A stretch of 64,000 nt of DNA from Microvelia longipes (taxonomy: Eukaryota; Arthropoda; Insecta; Hemiptera; Veliidae). Shown here one piece after another: positions 1 to 10,045 of the stretch. Numbering within the stretch: the first letter of the stretch is position 1; each line of letters opens with the position of its first letter. The DNA lies in the NCBI GenBank assembly GCA_018340805.1, contig JACMZG010001914.1, forward strand, positions 15,057,627-15,121,626. The letters are read 5' to 3'. A program made the translations under genes and the position numbers. The notes below the pieces were generated by a model that worked only from the letters and a program-made list of their open reading frames with translations, had not been told where the DNA came from and made no database searches.

Positions 1-620
1 GGTAAAATAAACCTATTTTATTCTTACACATTTTTCTCTAAAACCACTATTTTCCCTTGCTTTAGAGATTTTTAATTATTTTATGTACCATGTAATTAAC
101 ATTGCAGACATATGCAAAAATTCCAAAAAAATATCAGTTTTTCCAACTTCCAGGAAGAATGGCTTAAAATTTTGACTATTGAATGTATAAAAATTATTTA
201 ACTTTTCTTAAAGGGCAATCATAAGAGAAGTTTTTTCCGTTCTTGGCTGAACTTTTGCTCATCTCTTACTTCCTCTAATGCTCTACTACAAAAATTCCAT
301 AAAATTGATTTTTTTTAAAAAATCATGTTTCATGCAAAATTTTGGGCAGTAGTTCCAAAATATTTGACATAGTTAGTAGTTTGTCCTTTAGGAAATTTAC
401 TCAGCTTTCTAATGAAACCAATTTCTCCTTTCTAGCTTGATCAGTTAAATCCCTATTAACAATTTATGATGTGAGGTCAAATATTTTTTAAAAATATTAA
501 ATTTGACCTTGTGGGAAAAACGGTTGGAGATCGGGGTTTATATTATAGGACATTTTTTGTTCCTTTTAAGGAGTACTATCACCTCCTTTTTCTGGTGGAC
601 ACTTTATATGAAACACCCTG
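1..620. other. AT-rich non-coding stretch
   Basis: No gene is visible. The right end (about 590-620) reads GAAACACCCTGTATA just before the (TA)n tract. From memory, CACCCTGTATA-type ends are frequent at arthropod repeat termini, so a short mobile-element end is possible but unproven. Confidence 0.4.
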
Positions 621-630
621 TATATATTAC

Positions 631-692
<62 letters not shown>

Positions 693-712
693 TATATACA
701 TATATATATATA

Positions 713-769
<57 letters not shown>

Positions 770-770
770 A
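621..770. repeat. (TA)n microsatellite
   Basis: An imperfect TA dinucleotide run of about 150 bp with a few interruptions. Open frames over it encode only alternating Ile-Tyr and are artefacts. Confidence 0.97.
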
Positions 771-1600
771 AGTATGTATGTATGAAAGGGTATAAGTATA
801 TAATAATGATTAATAAGTATGAAAGTCCTAAGTCTTCTTATGTTTATTCAATTAGTTGACTAATTGTTTGAAAACTTTGCATTATTGTCAAATGTCAAGC
901 TTAGCCATATGTAGTATATTTAGCTATTACAAGTAATTATGTGTTATTACCTCATTTACCGTAATTGTTATGTACATGTCTACTCTAAATGATAATGGTT
1001 TTGGAGCTCAGGCTATTATACATTAACGAGGAAACTCAACTAACATTATAACATGTTATGTATGTATACAGTTACATTGATTGTTTTCAACATTTAGTTG
1101 TACATGTTAAAATAAAAAATACATAACATTTTTTTATAAAAAGCCTCATATATTGTATTTTTTAAATCCATATTCAGGCCTATTTTATATTTATTGTTTT
1201 ATATATCTTATGGTGCTATGTTTATTTATGAGATTTAGACTTTTGTAAATGTCTTTATTGTGACTAAATTTTCTGTTTTGTTCTATGTTCTTAAACAGAT
1301 TGTTATAATATGTTGTATTTTTTACTTTAGGCTAATATTATTGCAATATGCTTAATATTATGTTTTAAGTAATGTAACTTATAATATCTATGTTATTTTT
1401 CTTTGTCTTTTTGAGGTACCCTGTACCCGATATTCTCTCTTTTTTCTTAACAGTGTAAATTACAGGTTCTACAAGTGTTAAGTCCAGCTAAAGAGAATAG
1501 TTGTCGAGTTGAGAAAGATTTGTTTTGTGTGAATTCTTATTATCCTTTCTCGGAGACCTAGGAATAATTCAGGTATTCTTGTTCAAAAACTAAACTGACC
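771..1600. other. AT-rich non-coding stretch
   Basis: No open frame, RNA gene or clear repeat was recognised here. Confidence 0.4.
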
Positions 1601-2096
1601 TGAGTTGCAGGATTGCCCTTTCATTGACACATGTTGAAGTCATATGGCGTGGGGTCCTCATGGTCATCAAATTTTCCAATTTGTTGTTTTTTGTATCTGT
1701 CTGTGTGTGTCTCTGTTACCATTGTAATTCCCTGTGTATTTATGCTAGAGAGGTGCAACTTGGTACAAAATCAATTTTTAGGTTTAGTGAAGCTACTATG
1801 AGAATAATTTTGTTATGACGTTATTAACCCGCAATAATGACTCTGCAAAAATTTCAATCTTGAAACGCGGAATAATGTTTTAATATTTAGACGCATTTAG
1901 TCTTATATAAGACAAACAAATTTGCCAAGTTTCATCTTATTATCAGAATTAGTTCAATTTTTATCGAATGATTTTTATACGTTTTTTAAAGAATTATTAA
2001 AATCGAAAAATAATCTAATTGAGTTGAAATTCAGTACAAGTATTTTTTTTTACGAAAAAAATAGTACATTCTCAAACTATGTTTATATATAATAGT

Positions 2097-2518
2097 CCAA
2101 GAGCCCAGGGGTGTTTTGTTAATAAAAAGTGTAATGGCTGGAAACGGGTTTAATTTTTCGTAAATACCTTCCTGAACAAGGATCTGCAATTCTGCCGACT
2201 CGTATCGGATGGGTGTCCCAAGCAGAACGCACTTTAGGGGTCAAAGGTTCTACCTGGGACACCCATCCGATACGAGTCGGCAGAATTGCAGATTCTTGTT
2301 CAGGAAGGTATTTACGAAAAATTAAACCCGTTTCCAGCCATTACACTTTTTATTAACTTCGGTGGTAAATTTGACATGTTAAGTGCGTTCTGCCTGGGAC
2401 ACCCATCCGATACGAGTCGGCAGAATTGCAGATCCTTGTTCAGGAAGATATTTACGAAAAATTGAGACCGGTTCCAGCCATTACACTTTTTATTAACAAA
2501 ACACCCCTGGGCTTTTGG
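2097..2518. mobile_element. Foldback element with three copies of the arm
   Basis: The left arm (2097-2234) is the reverse complement of the right arm (2381-2518) with only a few mismatches. An extra copy of most of the right arm lies between them at 2253-2357. The outer ends read CCAAGAGCCCAGGGGTG and CACCCCTGGGCTTTTGG. The CAGGGGTG core resembles hAT-type termini, but I found no convincing 8-bp target duplication. There is no coding capacity. The element sits inside a 5S-family copy. Confidence 0.85.
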
Positions 2519-2539
2519 TCTGTCTATATGGTTATTGTG

Positions 2540-2598
2540 GGATTTTAAAAGTTAAGCCACATTAAGCGAGGTCAGTGCCGGGATGGATAACCGCTGGA
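2540..2598 (+). promoter_or_regulatory. 5S rRNA-like internal promoter segment
   Basis: The segment contains GTTAAGCCACATTAAGCGAG, then GGTCAGTGC, then GGATGGATAACCGCTGG. These correspond in order to box A, the intermediate element and box C of metazoan 5S rRNA. Only the middle of 5S is present, so this is not a 5S gene. Box C is mutated relative to the best copies. Confidence 0.75.
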
Positions 2599-2663
2599 AA
2601 TTAATCAAATGTATTTGATGTATTGTCTGAAGACGAGCAAAGATTCTGAATAATAACAATAAT

Positions 2664-2890
2664 ACCCGTTTAGAGCCTTGCGGCTCATCAGGGATAACCC
2701 CTGCGGGAACCACCTCGGGTGGTAGTTGCAACCGTCACGATCAAAGTGTATTCTAAAGTTGGCGATAATTTATCTAAACAATAATCTTCTATAAACTGAG
2801 AGCGTAACCTGGGATGCGAACCCCAGACCTCCGTGGGTATCAAAGGTCAGTGTAAAGACTAACGCCTTAACGACCTCGGCCACGGAGGCG
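2664..2890 (-). repeat. tRNA-derived SINE, copy 1
   Basis: On the minus strand the head reads CCTCCGTGGCCGAGGTCGTT (A-box-like), and GGGGTTCGCATCCCAGG follows about 60 bp later (B box within a T-arm). This is the layout of a tRNA-Ser/Leu-like promoter. The 3' part has a conserved segment with GAGGTGGTTCCCGCAGGGG and the hairpin-forming TGAGCCGCAAGGCTC. Total length is about 225 bp. Two other near-full copies lie at 4607 and 62606. The head is degraded compared with a real tRNA and has added bases, so it is a SINE and not a tRNA gene. Confidence 0.85.
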
Positions 2891-2939
2891 GCATACGTGA
2901 TACAATTTAAATATAGTAATTTATATATTCTAGATATAA

Positions 2940-3030
2940 ATCATACTACTTCTATATGAGCTAATGCTGCTTCGGACTCGCTTTGTTCGTCCTCAGTCTG
3001 AAATAATGAGGATTAGCTAGGACTCGGAAA
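2940..3030 (-). repeat. 5S-family tail fragment
   Basis: A minus-strand fragment with AATGCTGCTTCGGACTCGCT and GTTCGTCCTCAG, matching the conserved tail of the 5S-promoter family. Confidence 0.6.
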
Positions 3031-3164
3031 ATAATTACTATTTTATACAGAAAATATGACATGAATGAAAAAAGTAAACAATTTCAAGAGAATATACTCC
3101 GATACTTAGGTAATACATTACCAGAATAGAAAATTAATTACACCAGTAAAGAAAATAAATATTA

Positions 3165-3545
3165 AAAATCGGGTACGGGGTACCTCGGAACTTTTTCTCA
3201 TCACATCAGATTCGCTACGCTCAACCTACCTGCTTCAGACACGCTTCACTCGTCCTCAGAATAACTCGCCATATTGATACTGCAACATGACTAATAAAAA
3301 TTGAACTAATGCTGATAATGAGATGATACTTTAGCATATGTGTTAGTCATATACATAGCCACATGCATGCTAAATCTCAATCTGCTCGCATCTTTTTTCC
3401 GCGTTTTATAATTTTTATGACTCGTATTTTTTTCGGGTTAATGATGTCATATTGTTTTTCAGAAGAGCAAAACTACAGCAGTTGAAACTTTGTACTAAGT
3501 TTCAACTCTCTAGCATAAATACACTGGGCGCTACGATGATAACAG
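3165..3545 (-). repeat. 5S-promoter repeat family, copy 2
   Basis: Minus orientation. It begins with the tail AAAAATCGGGTACGGGGTAC and CCTCGGAACTTTTTCTCATC. It continues through TTGAACTAATGCTGATAATG and GTTTCAACTCTCTAGCATAA to GCTACGATGATAACAGACAC. The 5S-like box is absent from this copy, probably by deletion between the tail and the middle region. Confidence 0.85.
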
Positions 3546-4606
3546 ACACAAATAAATAATAAAACCCTAGTAAATCGCTACGGAGTGCTTTCAATTAAAA
3601 TAAATTAGTAAATATAAAACCACGGAAAAAGGATTTAAATATTAACAAGTTTTAAAAAGTGTTTTATGTGAGAGCTCATTTTTCGATAAGTTACCTAAAA
3701 TTTAAGAAATAGATAGTTTCGGAAATTCGTTAAAGAATGAAGGAATTTGTTAATTATAATCCCAATTGACAATGTTTTGCCAATTAAAAATATTTAAATT
3801 TTATTTTGTTTTGATGCAAAGTTTAATCAATTATGTTGTCTTAATTTATGTTTTGTTTCTCCATGTTTAATTATTATTTGTTTTTTATTATAATTTTCTG
3901 TTATTAATATATAACCCTTTTATAGTTATTTAATATTCTGTAATTTATAATTAGTGTAAAATGTATTGTTAGAGTTAATGTCAAGACGGCCACAAATATA
4001 TATGGCACATGTTATTTGTAAACATAAATTTATGATCAATGTATATAATTTTTTTGTGTAAGTGTTGTTAAAATACCTATTCTTATTCGCGTCTATTTTA
4101 ATAGCATTCAAAAGTTTATAAAATCTTATTTACAAATAGTGATTGCTCAATTACAAATTCATTTAAGAAAGAACCTCTTAACCTTAAAATCATAAATTTT
4201 CTGAAAATTTTGATGATATTTTTTAGTCGAAATGGTTAACCTGTCTGAAGTGAGTTGAAAGCGCACATGGGGGTGTGATATATTGGGTTTTGAACTGATT
4301 TGGCCTGATGCCTGGGCCTTGTATCTTGGTTTATCCCCTCCTTCATGTGTACCATACCCTCCATACGGCCAGTCAGTCTGTACTTGTCTATGTTGTTGGA
4401 AACTATACGTGTGTCAGACATTCAGTTTACGTGTTTGTGAAACGAAACGATTTTCGAGAAAAAGCGTTTCCATTGGAAACCGTGTCCGAGCCCGTGGCAA
4501 CCGCGATTGTTGCGTATAATTTTTTTGGATAACTAATTCAAAATTTTGTAAGTCATTAAAGTAAAATATTAATAATTTTTACTTTGTATCATATTTATGT
4601 TTTAGC
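3546..4606. other. Mostly AT-rich; slightly GC-richer at 4240-4520
   Basis: No gene is supported. The 4240-4520 part is richer in GC and has overlapping short open frames on both strands (61-78 aa). None resembles a known protein, and they contradict each other. Confidence 0.35.
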
Positions 4607-4830
4607 TCTCTTTGTGGTCGACGTCTTTAAAAGCGTCAGTGTTTGTACTGTCCATGGCTACCACAGAGTTCTGGTTTGCATCCTTGGTTACGTTCTCAGT
4701 TTATGTTGTGTTCTCTAGATGTATAAAAACTTTACATAACACTTTAAGCGTAAAGGTTGCCACTAAAACCCGAGGTGGTTTCTGCAGGGGTTATCTATGA
4801 TGAGCCGCAAGGATATAAAAGAGCATTATT
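4607..4830 (+). repeat. tRNA-derived SINE, copy 2
   Basis: This is a diverged plus-strand copy of the SINE at 2664-2890. The head CTCTTTGTGGTCGACGTC aligns with the A-box region. GGTTTGCATCCTTGGTTACG aligns with the B-box region. ACCCGAGGTGGTTTCTGCAG and GATGAGCCGCAAGG align with the conserved 3' segment. An open frame over it (4612-4800) is an artefact. Confidence 0.8.
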
Positions 4831-5276
4831 ATCAATATATTATTTTATAAACAAATATTTCTCCACTGAATCTCATCTCTCGCTAGCCCTTTATTAGCAA
4901 ATTTCCGAAGATAAAATGACCTTATAAGATTGGGTTTTGTTTTTCTTGAAGAAAACTAGCCCTGCACTGCATTAGTTCATAGTCATTACATTTTGCCAAA
5001 GTAACAAATGGTTTATTTGACATATATTGCTTGATTATTCATTTAAAAACAGATCATGTTTTTGGAATAAAGATTTTTTTTATTTGTTCCACAAAAAAGT
5101 ACATTGTTTACAAGATATATAATAGATTGTAATACATAATTCTTATCAAATTGTGTTTGATATTGTGAATAATTCTGTTGATTTACTGTAATGAACTTAC
5201 AAAAATAATAATTAATATTAAAATACAATTACATTTGGTATAATTGGTGTTATACGTAATTTGATACTAATGAAAA
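4831..5276. other. AT-rich non-coding stretch
   Basis: No gene or recognisable repeat was seen. Confidence 0.4.
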
Positions 5277-5490
5277 TGTCTCTAAAAAACACATTAGAAT
5301 TAAAAACAATAGAGATATTGTCAGCCACAATAGTAAAAAAATTATAACTGACCGGTTAGTTATAATTTTTTATACTATATTGTGGTTGAAAATATATCTA
5401 CTGTTTTTAATTCTAGTGTGTTTTTTATGAAACATCATGGTTTGTCTATACCACAAAATCTCCGTCAAAACAACTAATGATTTAAAATGT
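5277..5490. mobile_element. Palindromic (foldback) element, family B, copy 1
   Basis: Arms at about 5284-5350 and 5356-5426 are near-perfect inverted repeats, with ACACATTAGAATTAAAAACA on the left. They enclose ATTATAACTGACCGGTTAGT. The flank at 5440-5485 (TCTATACCACAAAATCTCCG) recurs in reverse orientation beside the related palindrome at 50718, so the element extends beyond the arms. Confidence 0.8.
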
Positions 5491-5637
5491 AGCTAGTAAT
5501 CATAGAGATATTACTACTAGAGGTGCCCTATTAGTTGAATTTTGAAACATGAGAAAAATAACCTTACTACCTTCCCTAAAAATATAATCAAATAATCAGT
5601 ACAAAATTACTGTAACTTATTTCGAAGAATGTTAAAA

Positions 5638-5830
5638 ATATAAATCAAAAAACAAACTATGTGCGGGAAGCCGAAAACAATAGATTTATTATAACCTTAA
5701 CTCACTCATAAAGAAGGTTTCAATGAGGTTACACAGAGCCCCTGAGAACCCCAAAATGATGTTTCTGGCCTTTCAATGTGTTGAGATAGGCTATGCCCCC
5801 CTCTAGTATATATCTCTATGTTATTAGTAA
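5638..5830 (+). repeat. Dispersed repeat C, copy 1
   Basis: The unit of about 190 bp includes GGTTTCAATGAGGTTACACA, GAGCCCCTGAGAACCC and a terminal TATATATCTCTATG. The same order recurs at 52690-52872 (+) and 58000-58185 (-). It is non-coding. Confidence 0.8.
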
Positions 5831-6295
5831 AAACATGATAATGGCGTTTAAATTTAGCCATTAGCTTTTATGAGGGAAAAATCAATGGATTGTTCAAATT
5901 ATAAACAATGATACATCTTTTTAAAGGCTGCAGTCAATAAAATTTGTTTTTATTTAAAACATATACATATTTATAACCGCTTCGTGGAATAGTCTGTAAT
6001 AAACAACACCAACATCGTCTTTCCACCAATTAGCTTTAATCTCTCTAAGGCTTTCGGCTAAAATACCATCTACAGTGCTGGTGAGATATTAAGTCTGTGT
6101 ACTCTTAAAGTCTGACTTTCAAGAATTGAAAGACTTACTTGCTTTATTGGTTGATTTATTAAAAATTATCAATTTTATAAGCATTCTGAAGAACTTTTAA
6201 TGATAGATTAATACTACTATTAGTATACAGTATTTTTGAAACAAATTATTGAAGACTGCAGTCCTTATAAAAAAAAATTATAATACATGTGTAAA

Positions 6296-6650
6296 AAGAA
6301 TGTGAAACTGGCGCAGACAGTAAAAAAACGCTTTTCACCCACTTTTTTGGAGAATATAAAGTGCCTACTTTACGGTCGCCCAAAAAAACATAAATAGATA
6401 TTATATTTATGTTGTATTTGTGTTGTATGCTACTATTGGTGATGCAGACTTTCACTCTGCGAAACATTTAGTTAAAATAAGTTTCAATTTTTTTGGGCGA
6501 CTTTAAAGAAAGCACTTTACATCCTCATAAATGTAGGTAAAATGCGTTTTTTACTGTAAGCGAAAGTTTCTTAGTTTGTTTTACTGTCGGCGACAGTAAA
6601 AGAGTTTTTTACTACTGGTGAAGTTTCTCACGTGCCCACTAGGTGGACGC
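6296..6650. mobile_element. Inverted-repeat element with ACTGTC/GACAGT ends
   Basis: The left part (6316-6384, GACAGTAAAAAAACGCTTTT through GGTCGCCCAAAAAAAC) is the diverged reverse complement of 6480-6562 (TTTTTTTGGGCGACTTTAAA through GCGTTTTTTACTGT). The right side has a further duplication of the ACTGTCGGCGACAGTAAAA type. There is no coding capacity. The exact outer ends are uncertain. Confidence 0.65.
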
Positions 6651-6722
6651 TAGTACTTTACTACAAGGTTATAATATTACCTTCTTTGTTCTTCTTACGT
6701 TTTCTTATCAAATAAATAATCG

Positions 6723-7030
6723 AAAAACAGAACAGTTTTTGTCTCCCCACACATTATTGTATTTATATAACAGAGCTGGCTTTCAACCGTTAACGGTCAA
6801 CAGTGCCGGTTAAAGTGAGGCTTGTAATCAACCAGTGTATTTAAAGGTGAGTACTTGACCTTTAAAGTACACACCTTAGTAGTAGTAGTAGTCAAGTACT
6901 CACCTTTAAATACACTGGTTGATTACTAGCCTCACTTTCACCGGCACTGATGATGACCGTTAACGGTTGAAAGCCGGCTCTGTTATTTAAATATAATAAT
7001 GTGTGGAGACACAAAAACTGTTCTGTTTTT
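6723..7030. mobile_element. Large palindromic (foldback) element with TCATCATCAGTGC-type motif
   Basis: Arms at 6723-6859 and 6891-7030 are near-perfect inverted repeats around a short spacer with (GTA)n. Each arm includes GGCTTTCAACCGTTAACGGT. The right arm carries CGGCACTGATGATGACCG, the reverse of a CATCATCAGTGC motif shared with palindromes at 17750 and 29560. There is no coding capacity. Confidence 0.88.
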
Positions 7031-7402
7031 ATTCATTATTACGGCACGTTTTTGTTATCAGAGTTCTGTTGGCTTCGAAAAGTGAGTTATTAATTATTTA
7101 TTATCAATTGTTTAATAAACACGGATAGTAATTTGTGACTTTGAAAGTACGCCGCCAGAATTGAAACTTTTGGCCAACGATGCGATCTTAAGAAGTGTAC
7201 TAACAAATTTGTATATATTATACTGTTTTTCGCTTAAATTGTTGTTTACCGAAAAATAGCATATGCTACACTACTGGGAATAGCTTTTTTTACCTCGGCT
7301 CCTACTATCTTGCTTATCTATAGGCGCTACGGTAAAAAAATACCTTCTTCAGAGTCTTCTAACATTATATACTATTTTTATAAGGACTACAATCTACTAT
7401 AA
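7031..7402. other. Non-coding stretch
   Basis: No gene or repeat was recognised between the foldback element and the minisatellite. Confidence 0.35.
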
Positions 7403-7850
7403 TTTATTTTAAAATTATTATCCACAGTTTATTAAACTGATTAAAATTATTACCCATAGTTTATTAAACTAATTAAAATTATTATCCACAGTTTATTAAA
7501 ATTACTATCCACAGTTTATTAAACTTCTTAAAATTATTATCCACAGTTTATTAAAATTTCTATCCACAGTTTATTAAAATTACTATCTACAGTTTATTAA
7601 ACTTATTAAAATTATTATCCACAGGTATTAAACGTATTAAAATTATTATCCACAGTTATTAAACTTATTAAAGTTATTATCCTCAGTTTATTAACATTAT
7701 TATGCACAGTTTATTACTTATTAAAATCAGTTATTAAAATTACTATCCTCAGTTTATTAAAATTATTATCCACAGTTTATTAAACTTATTAAAATTATTA
7801 TCCACAGTTTATTAAACTTGTTAAAATTATTATCCACGGTTAATTAAACT
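7403..7850 (+). repeat. Minisatellite, about 21/31-bp unit
   Basis: About 16 degenerate copies of an ATTATCCACAGTTTATTAAA core, spaced about 21 or 31 bp apart. The variants show it is an old tandem array. It contains many TTATCCACA strings, but nothing else suggests a bacterial origin. Confidence 0.93.
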
Positions 7851-8504
7851 CTACGATTACTAGACAGGATTGTTATAGTTTTAATTAATTAGGGGATGCC
7901 ACGATGGAGTCCTCTTTATCTGGTTTAAATTTTAATCAATTACTTTTCTTATTATTATTCTGTCAGGATTTCGACTTGAAATGATATAACGTGTTATATT
8001 TTAATATCTATTTTAACTTTGTTGAATATAAGATTGGCTAAATATTAAAGAGGTCTCTTTTAGGGAAATCTAGGGTCGTTGGGTATAAAAGGTTTCCTTT
8101 GTTAGGGCCCAGGGGAAAACTTTGTTGACCCTTTTTGAAAATGATGAAGAACACGTAAAGTTTTTGTATGCATTGAATTTATTTAACTCTAAATATTTAT
8201 TCAGTTGTATTTTATTTAAATTGACGAAAACTTGGTCCCTTTTATTGTCAATATTGGAAATAGGAACGGTTGTTTTTGTAGGATATGTTTGTTGTTAGTG
8301 TCTCCTGGATTAATTTTAGATCCAGTGATGAAAGTTTTTGTATTTTTATATTGAGGCACACATTTTAAAGTTTAATCCGTCTTCTTTTTGTGATTGTTTC
8401 CTTTCAATGCCATTATAAAATTATTTTAAAATCAAGTTAAGGTTATGAGGTAGCAGAAAAAAGGTAGTAGGAGGTATGAGGAGGTAGTAGTCAGAGAAAA
8501 TAAA
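7851..8504. other. AT-rich non-coding stretch
   Basis: No gene is visible. A purine-rich patch with repeated GGTAGTAGGAGG-like strings lies at 8448-8490. Confidence 0.35.
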
Positions 8505-9240
8505 AAAAATCGGGTACGGGGCCCCTCGGAACTTTTTCTCATCACATCGGTTCGCTACGCTCATCCCCCTAACTTCAGATAAGCTTCGCTCGTCCTCAGA
8601 ATATAAAATTCACCAAACTACAAAACGTCTTTGGACTCGCTTCGCTCGGTCCTCAGATTATATACAAAGAATATACAATTCACCAAATATATACTACAAA
8701 ACGTCTTTGGACTCGCTTCGCTCGGTCCTCAGATTGTAAATACATCCGTGCCATACCCAGTTGTCACTCATACAGGCACTGACCACGTTCGATGCTGCTT
8801 AACTTTTATGATCTAACAAAAACCATGGGTATACTTGTCGTATTAAAACGGAAGTAGGTGTAATTATTTATTATGTGAAGGTTTATACTTGTACTAAATT
8901 TCAACTTAATAAGATCATTTTTTGATTTTTAATTTTTTTTTAAAAAGTGTACACAAGTCATATGAGAACAATTGAACTAATGCTGATAATGATATGAAAT
9001 ATGGCACGTATGATAGTCTTGTACATCTTGTACATGGCTACATATGGGCTAAACCTCAATCCGATCACATTATTGTTTTGAGGTTTATGATTTTTCGAAA
9101 TTTTCGCTGTTTCATTATTGCGGGTTAATGACGTCATACAAAAATTATTATTTAATTATTTTTCGAATAGGACAACTGCAGCGGTAGACTGATTTTTGTA
9201 CAAAATTTCTACTCTCTATCATTAATCTCTAGTAATATAT
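8505..9240 (-). repeat. 5S-promoter repeat family, copy 3 (long)
   Basis: One of the most complete copies, on the minus strand. From its 3' end it has: AAAATCGGGTACGGGG and CCTCGGAACTTTTTCTCATC; a duplicated tail unit with CTTTGGACTCGCTTCGCTCG at 8629 and 8706; the 5S-like segment (8757-8820); TTGAACTAATGCTGATAATG; GGGTTAATGACGTCATAC; and the CTACTCTCTATCATTAA region. The head beyond 9240 is lost. The family has no open frame, so transcription, if any, gives non-coding RNA. Confidence 0.9.
8757..8820 (-). promoter_or_regulatory. 5S rRNA-like internal promoter segment
   Basis: On the minus strand: GTTAAGCAGCATCGAACGTG, GGTCAGTGCC, then TGTATGAGTGACAACTGG. Box A and the intermediate element are good matches to 5S rRNA. 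Box C is mutated. Confidence 0.75.
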
Positions 9241-9957
9241 CTTTATGCTTTTACCAATGTTATGCTTAAGGACTGATGGCTAGTTTTTGCGAATATCAAA
9301 CAAAAATGATAAGTTTATTTTGTACTTAAACTAAAGTATTATAGAAACCAAGTAGGGAAACAAACGTTTTTGTCAGACATGGCATGTAGTTCACATTTTG
9401 TCCACCAAGGAGTTTTTCCTATGGGCGCAGCCATTTTGTTTTTAATACGTTGCTTTTTACTTTATAGTATGAAATGTTTATAATTTGTGTAAAAAAAATA
9501 TTTTGTCACATCCAATAGAGTTTTAAGTGATTCTAATAGGTTTGTTTAAATCACTTAAAACGAGCGGCTAGTTAAACTTTTAATTTCTTGTCTGAACTGC
9601 TTAACTTTTTATATTTTTTCAATTGATAAGAGTTTTTCCCTTCAAATATTTATTTTTCTTGATAATGTAAGAATAATTAACCTAAAGTTTTTTAATATAT
9701 TTATAGTAATCGTAATTTTAAGTAATATTTAAGGCAATAAACTTTCGTCTATATATTTATCAAAACTTAAAAAGGCATGTGATTTACCTTTTAGTTTAGT
9801 TCTTATTTACCTTTAACTAAATGATTGTAACAATTATTTAACAGAATTTGATACAAAACTTTTAAATTAATACGTAAATATTAACCATATTAAAACACGA
9901 TACAAATTAAAACTCACCTTAATTATCAGTGTTGTCAATAAAATAAAACACAAAAAA
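9241..9957. other. AT-rich non-coding stretch
   Basis: No gene or recognisable repeat was seen. Confidence 0.4.
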
Positions 9958-10045
9958 GGTAAATCCTAGAGAGCTCATACGCAGTTATTCCAATTTTAGG
10001 GTTGGTAAATCCTAGAGAGCTCATACACTGTTATTCCAATTTTAG
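9958..10045 (+). repeat. Tandem duplication, 46-bp period
   Basis: GGTAAATCCTAGAGAGCTCA begins at 9958 and again at 10004. The two 42-bp copies differ at only a few positions, so the duplication is recent. Confidence 0.9.

Larger units (their letters stand above)
1625..2640 (+). repeat. 5S-promoter repeat family, copy 1 (interrupted)
   Basis: This is a copy of the dominant dispersed family. Shared landmarks in order are: a GTATTTATGCTAGAGAG segment near 1735; GACGTTATTAACCCGCAATA near 1818; a CCAAGTTTCATCTTATTATC segment near 1925; an AATTGAGTTGAAATT segment near 2018; then the 5S-like segment at 2540-2598. A three-armed foldback element (2097-2518) splits the copy just before the 5S-like part. 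The tail after 2600 is degraded. No protein is encoded. The shared order of landmarks is seen directly; the insertion history is inferred. Confidence 0.8.

Noticed and set aside
503..771. Open frames of alternating Ile and Tyr here and at 12042, 13089, 31695, 41863-42150, 51506 and 59893-60255.
   Set aside because: They translate (TA)n microsatellites and carry no coding signal.
4283..4532. Two overlapping plus-strand frames and one minus-strand frame.
   Set aside because: They are mutually exclusive, resemble no known family, and sit just upstream of a SINE copy.
7403..7850. About a dozen TTATCCACA strings, identical to the bacterial DnaA box, in tandem.
   Set aside because: They are units of an AT-rich minisatellite in eukaryotic DNA. 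There is no dnaA or other bacterial gene nearby, and the spacing follows the repeat unit.
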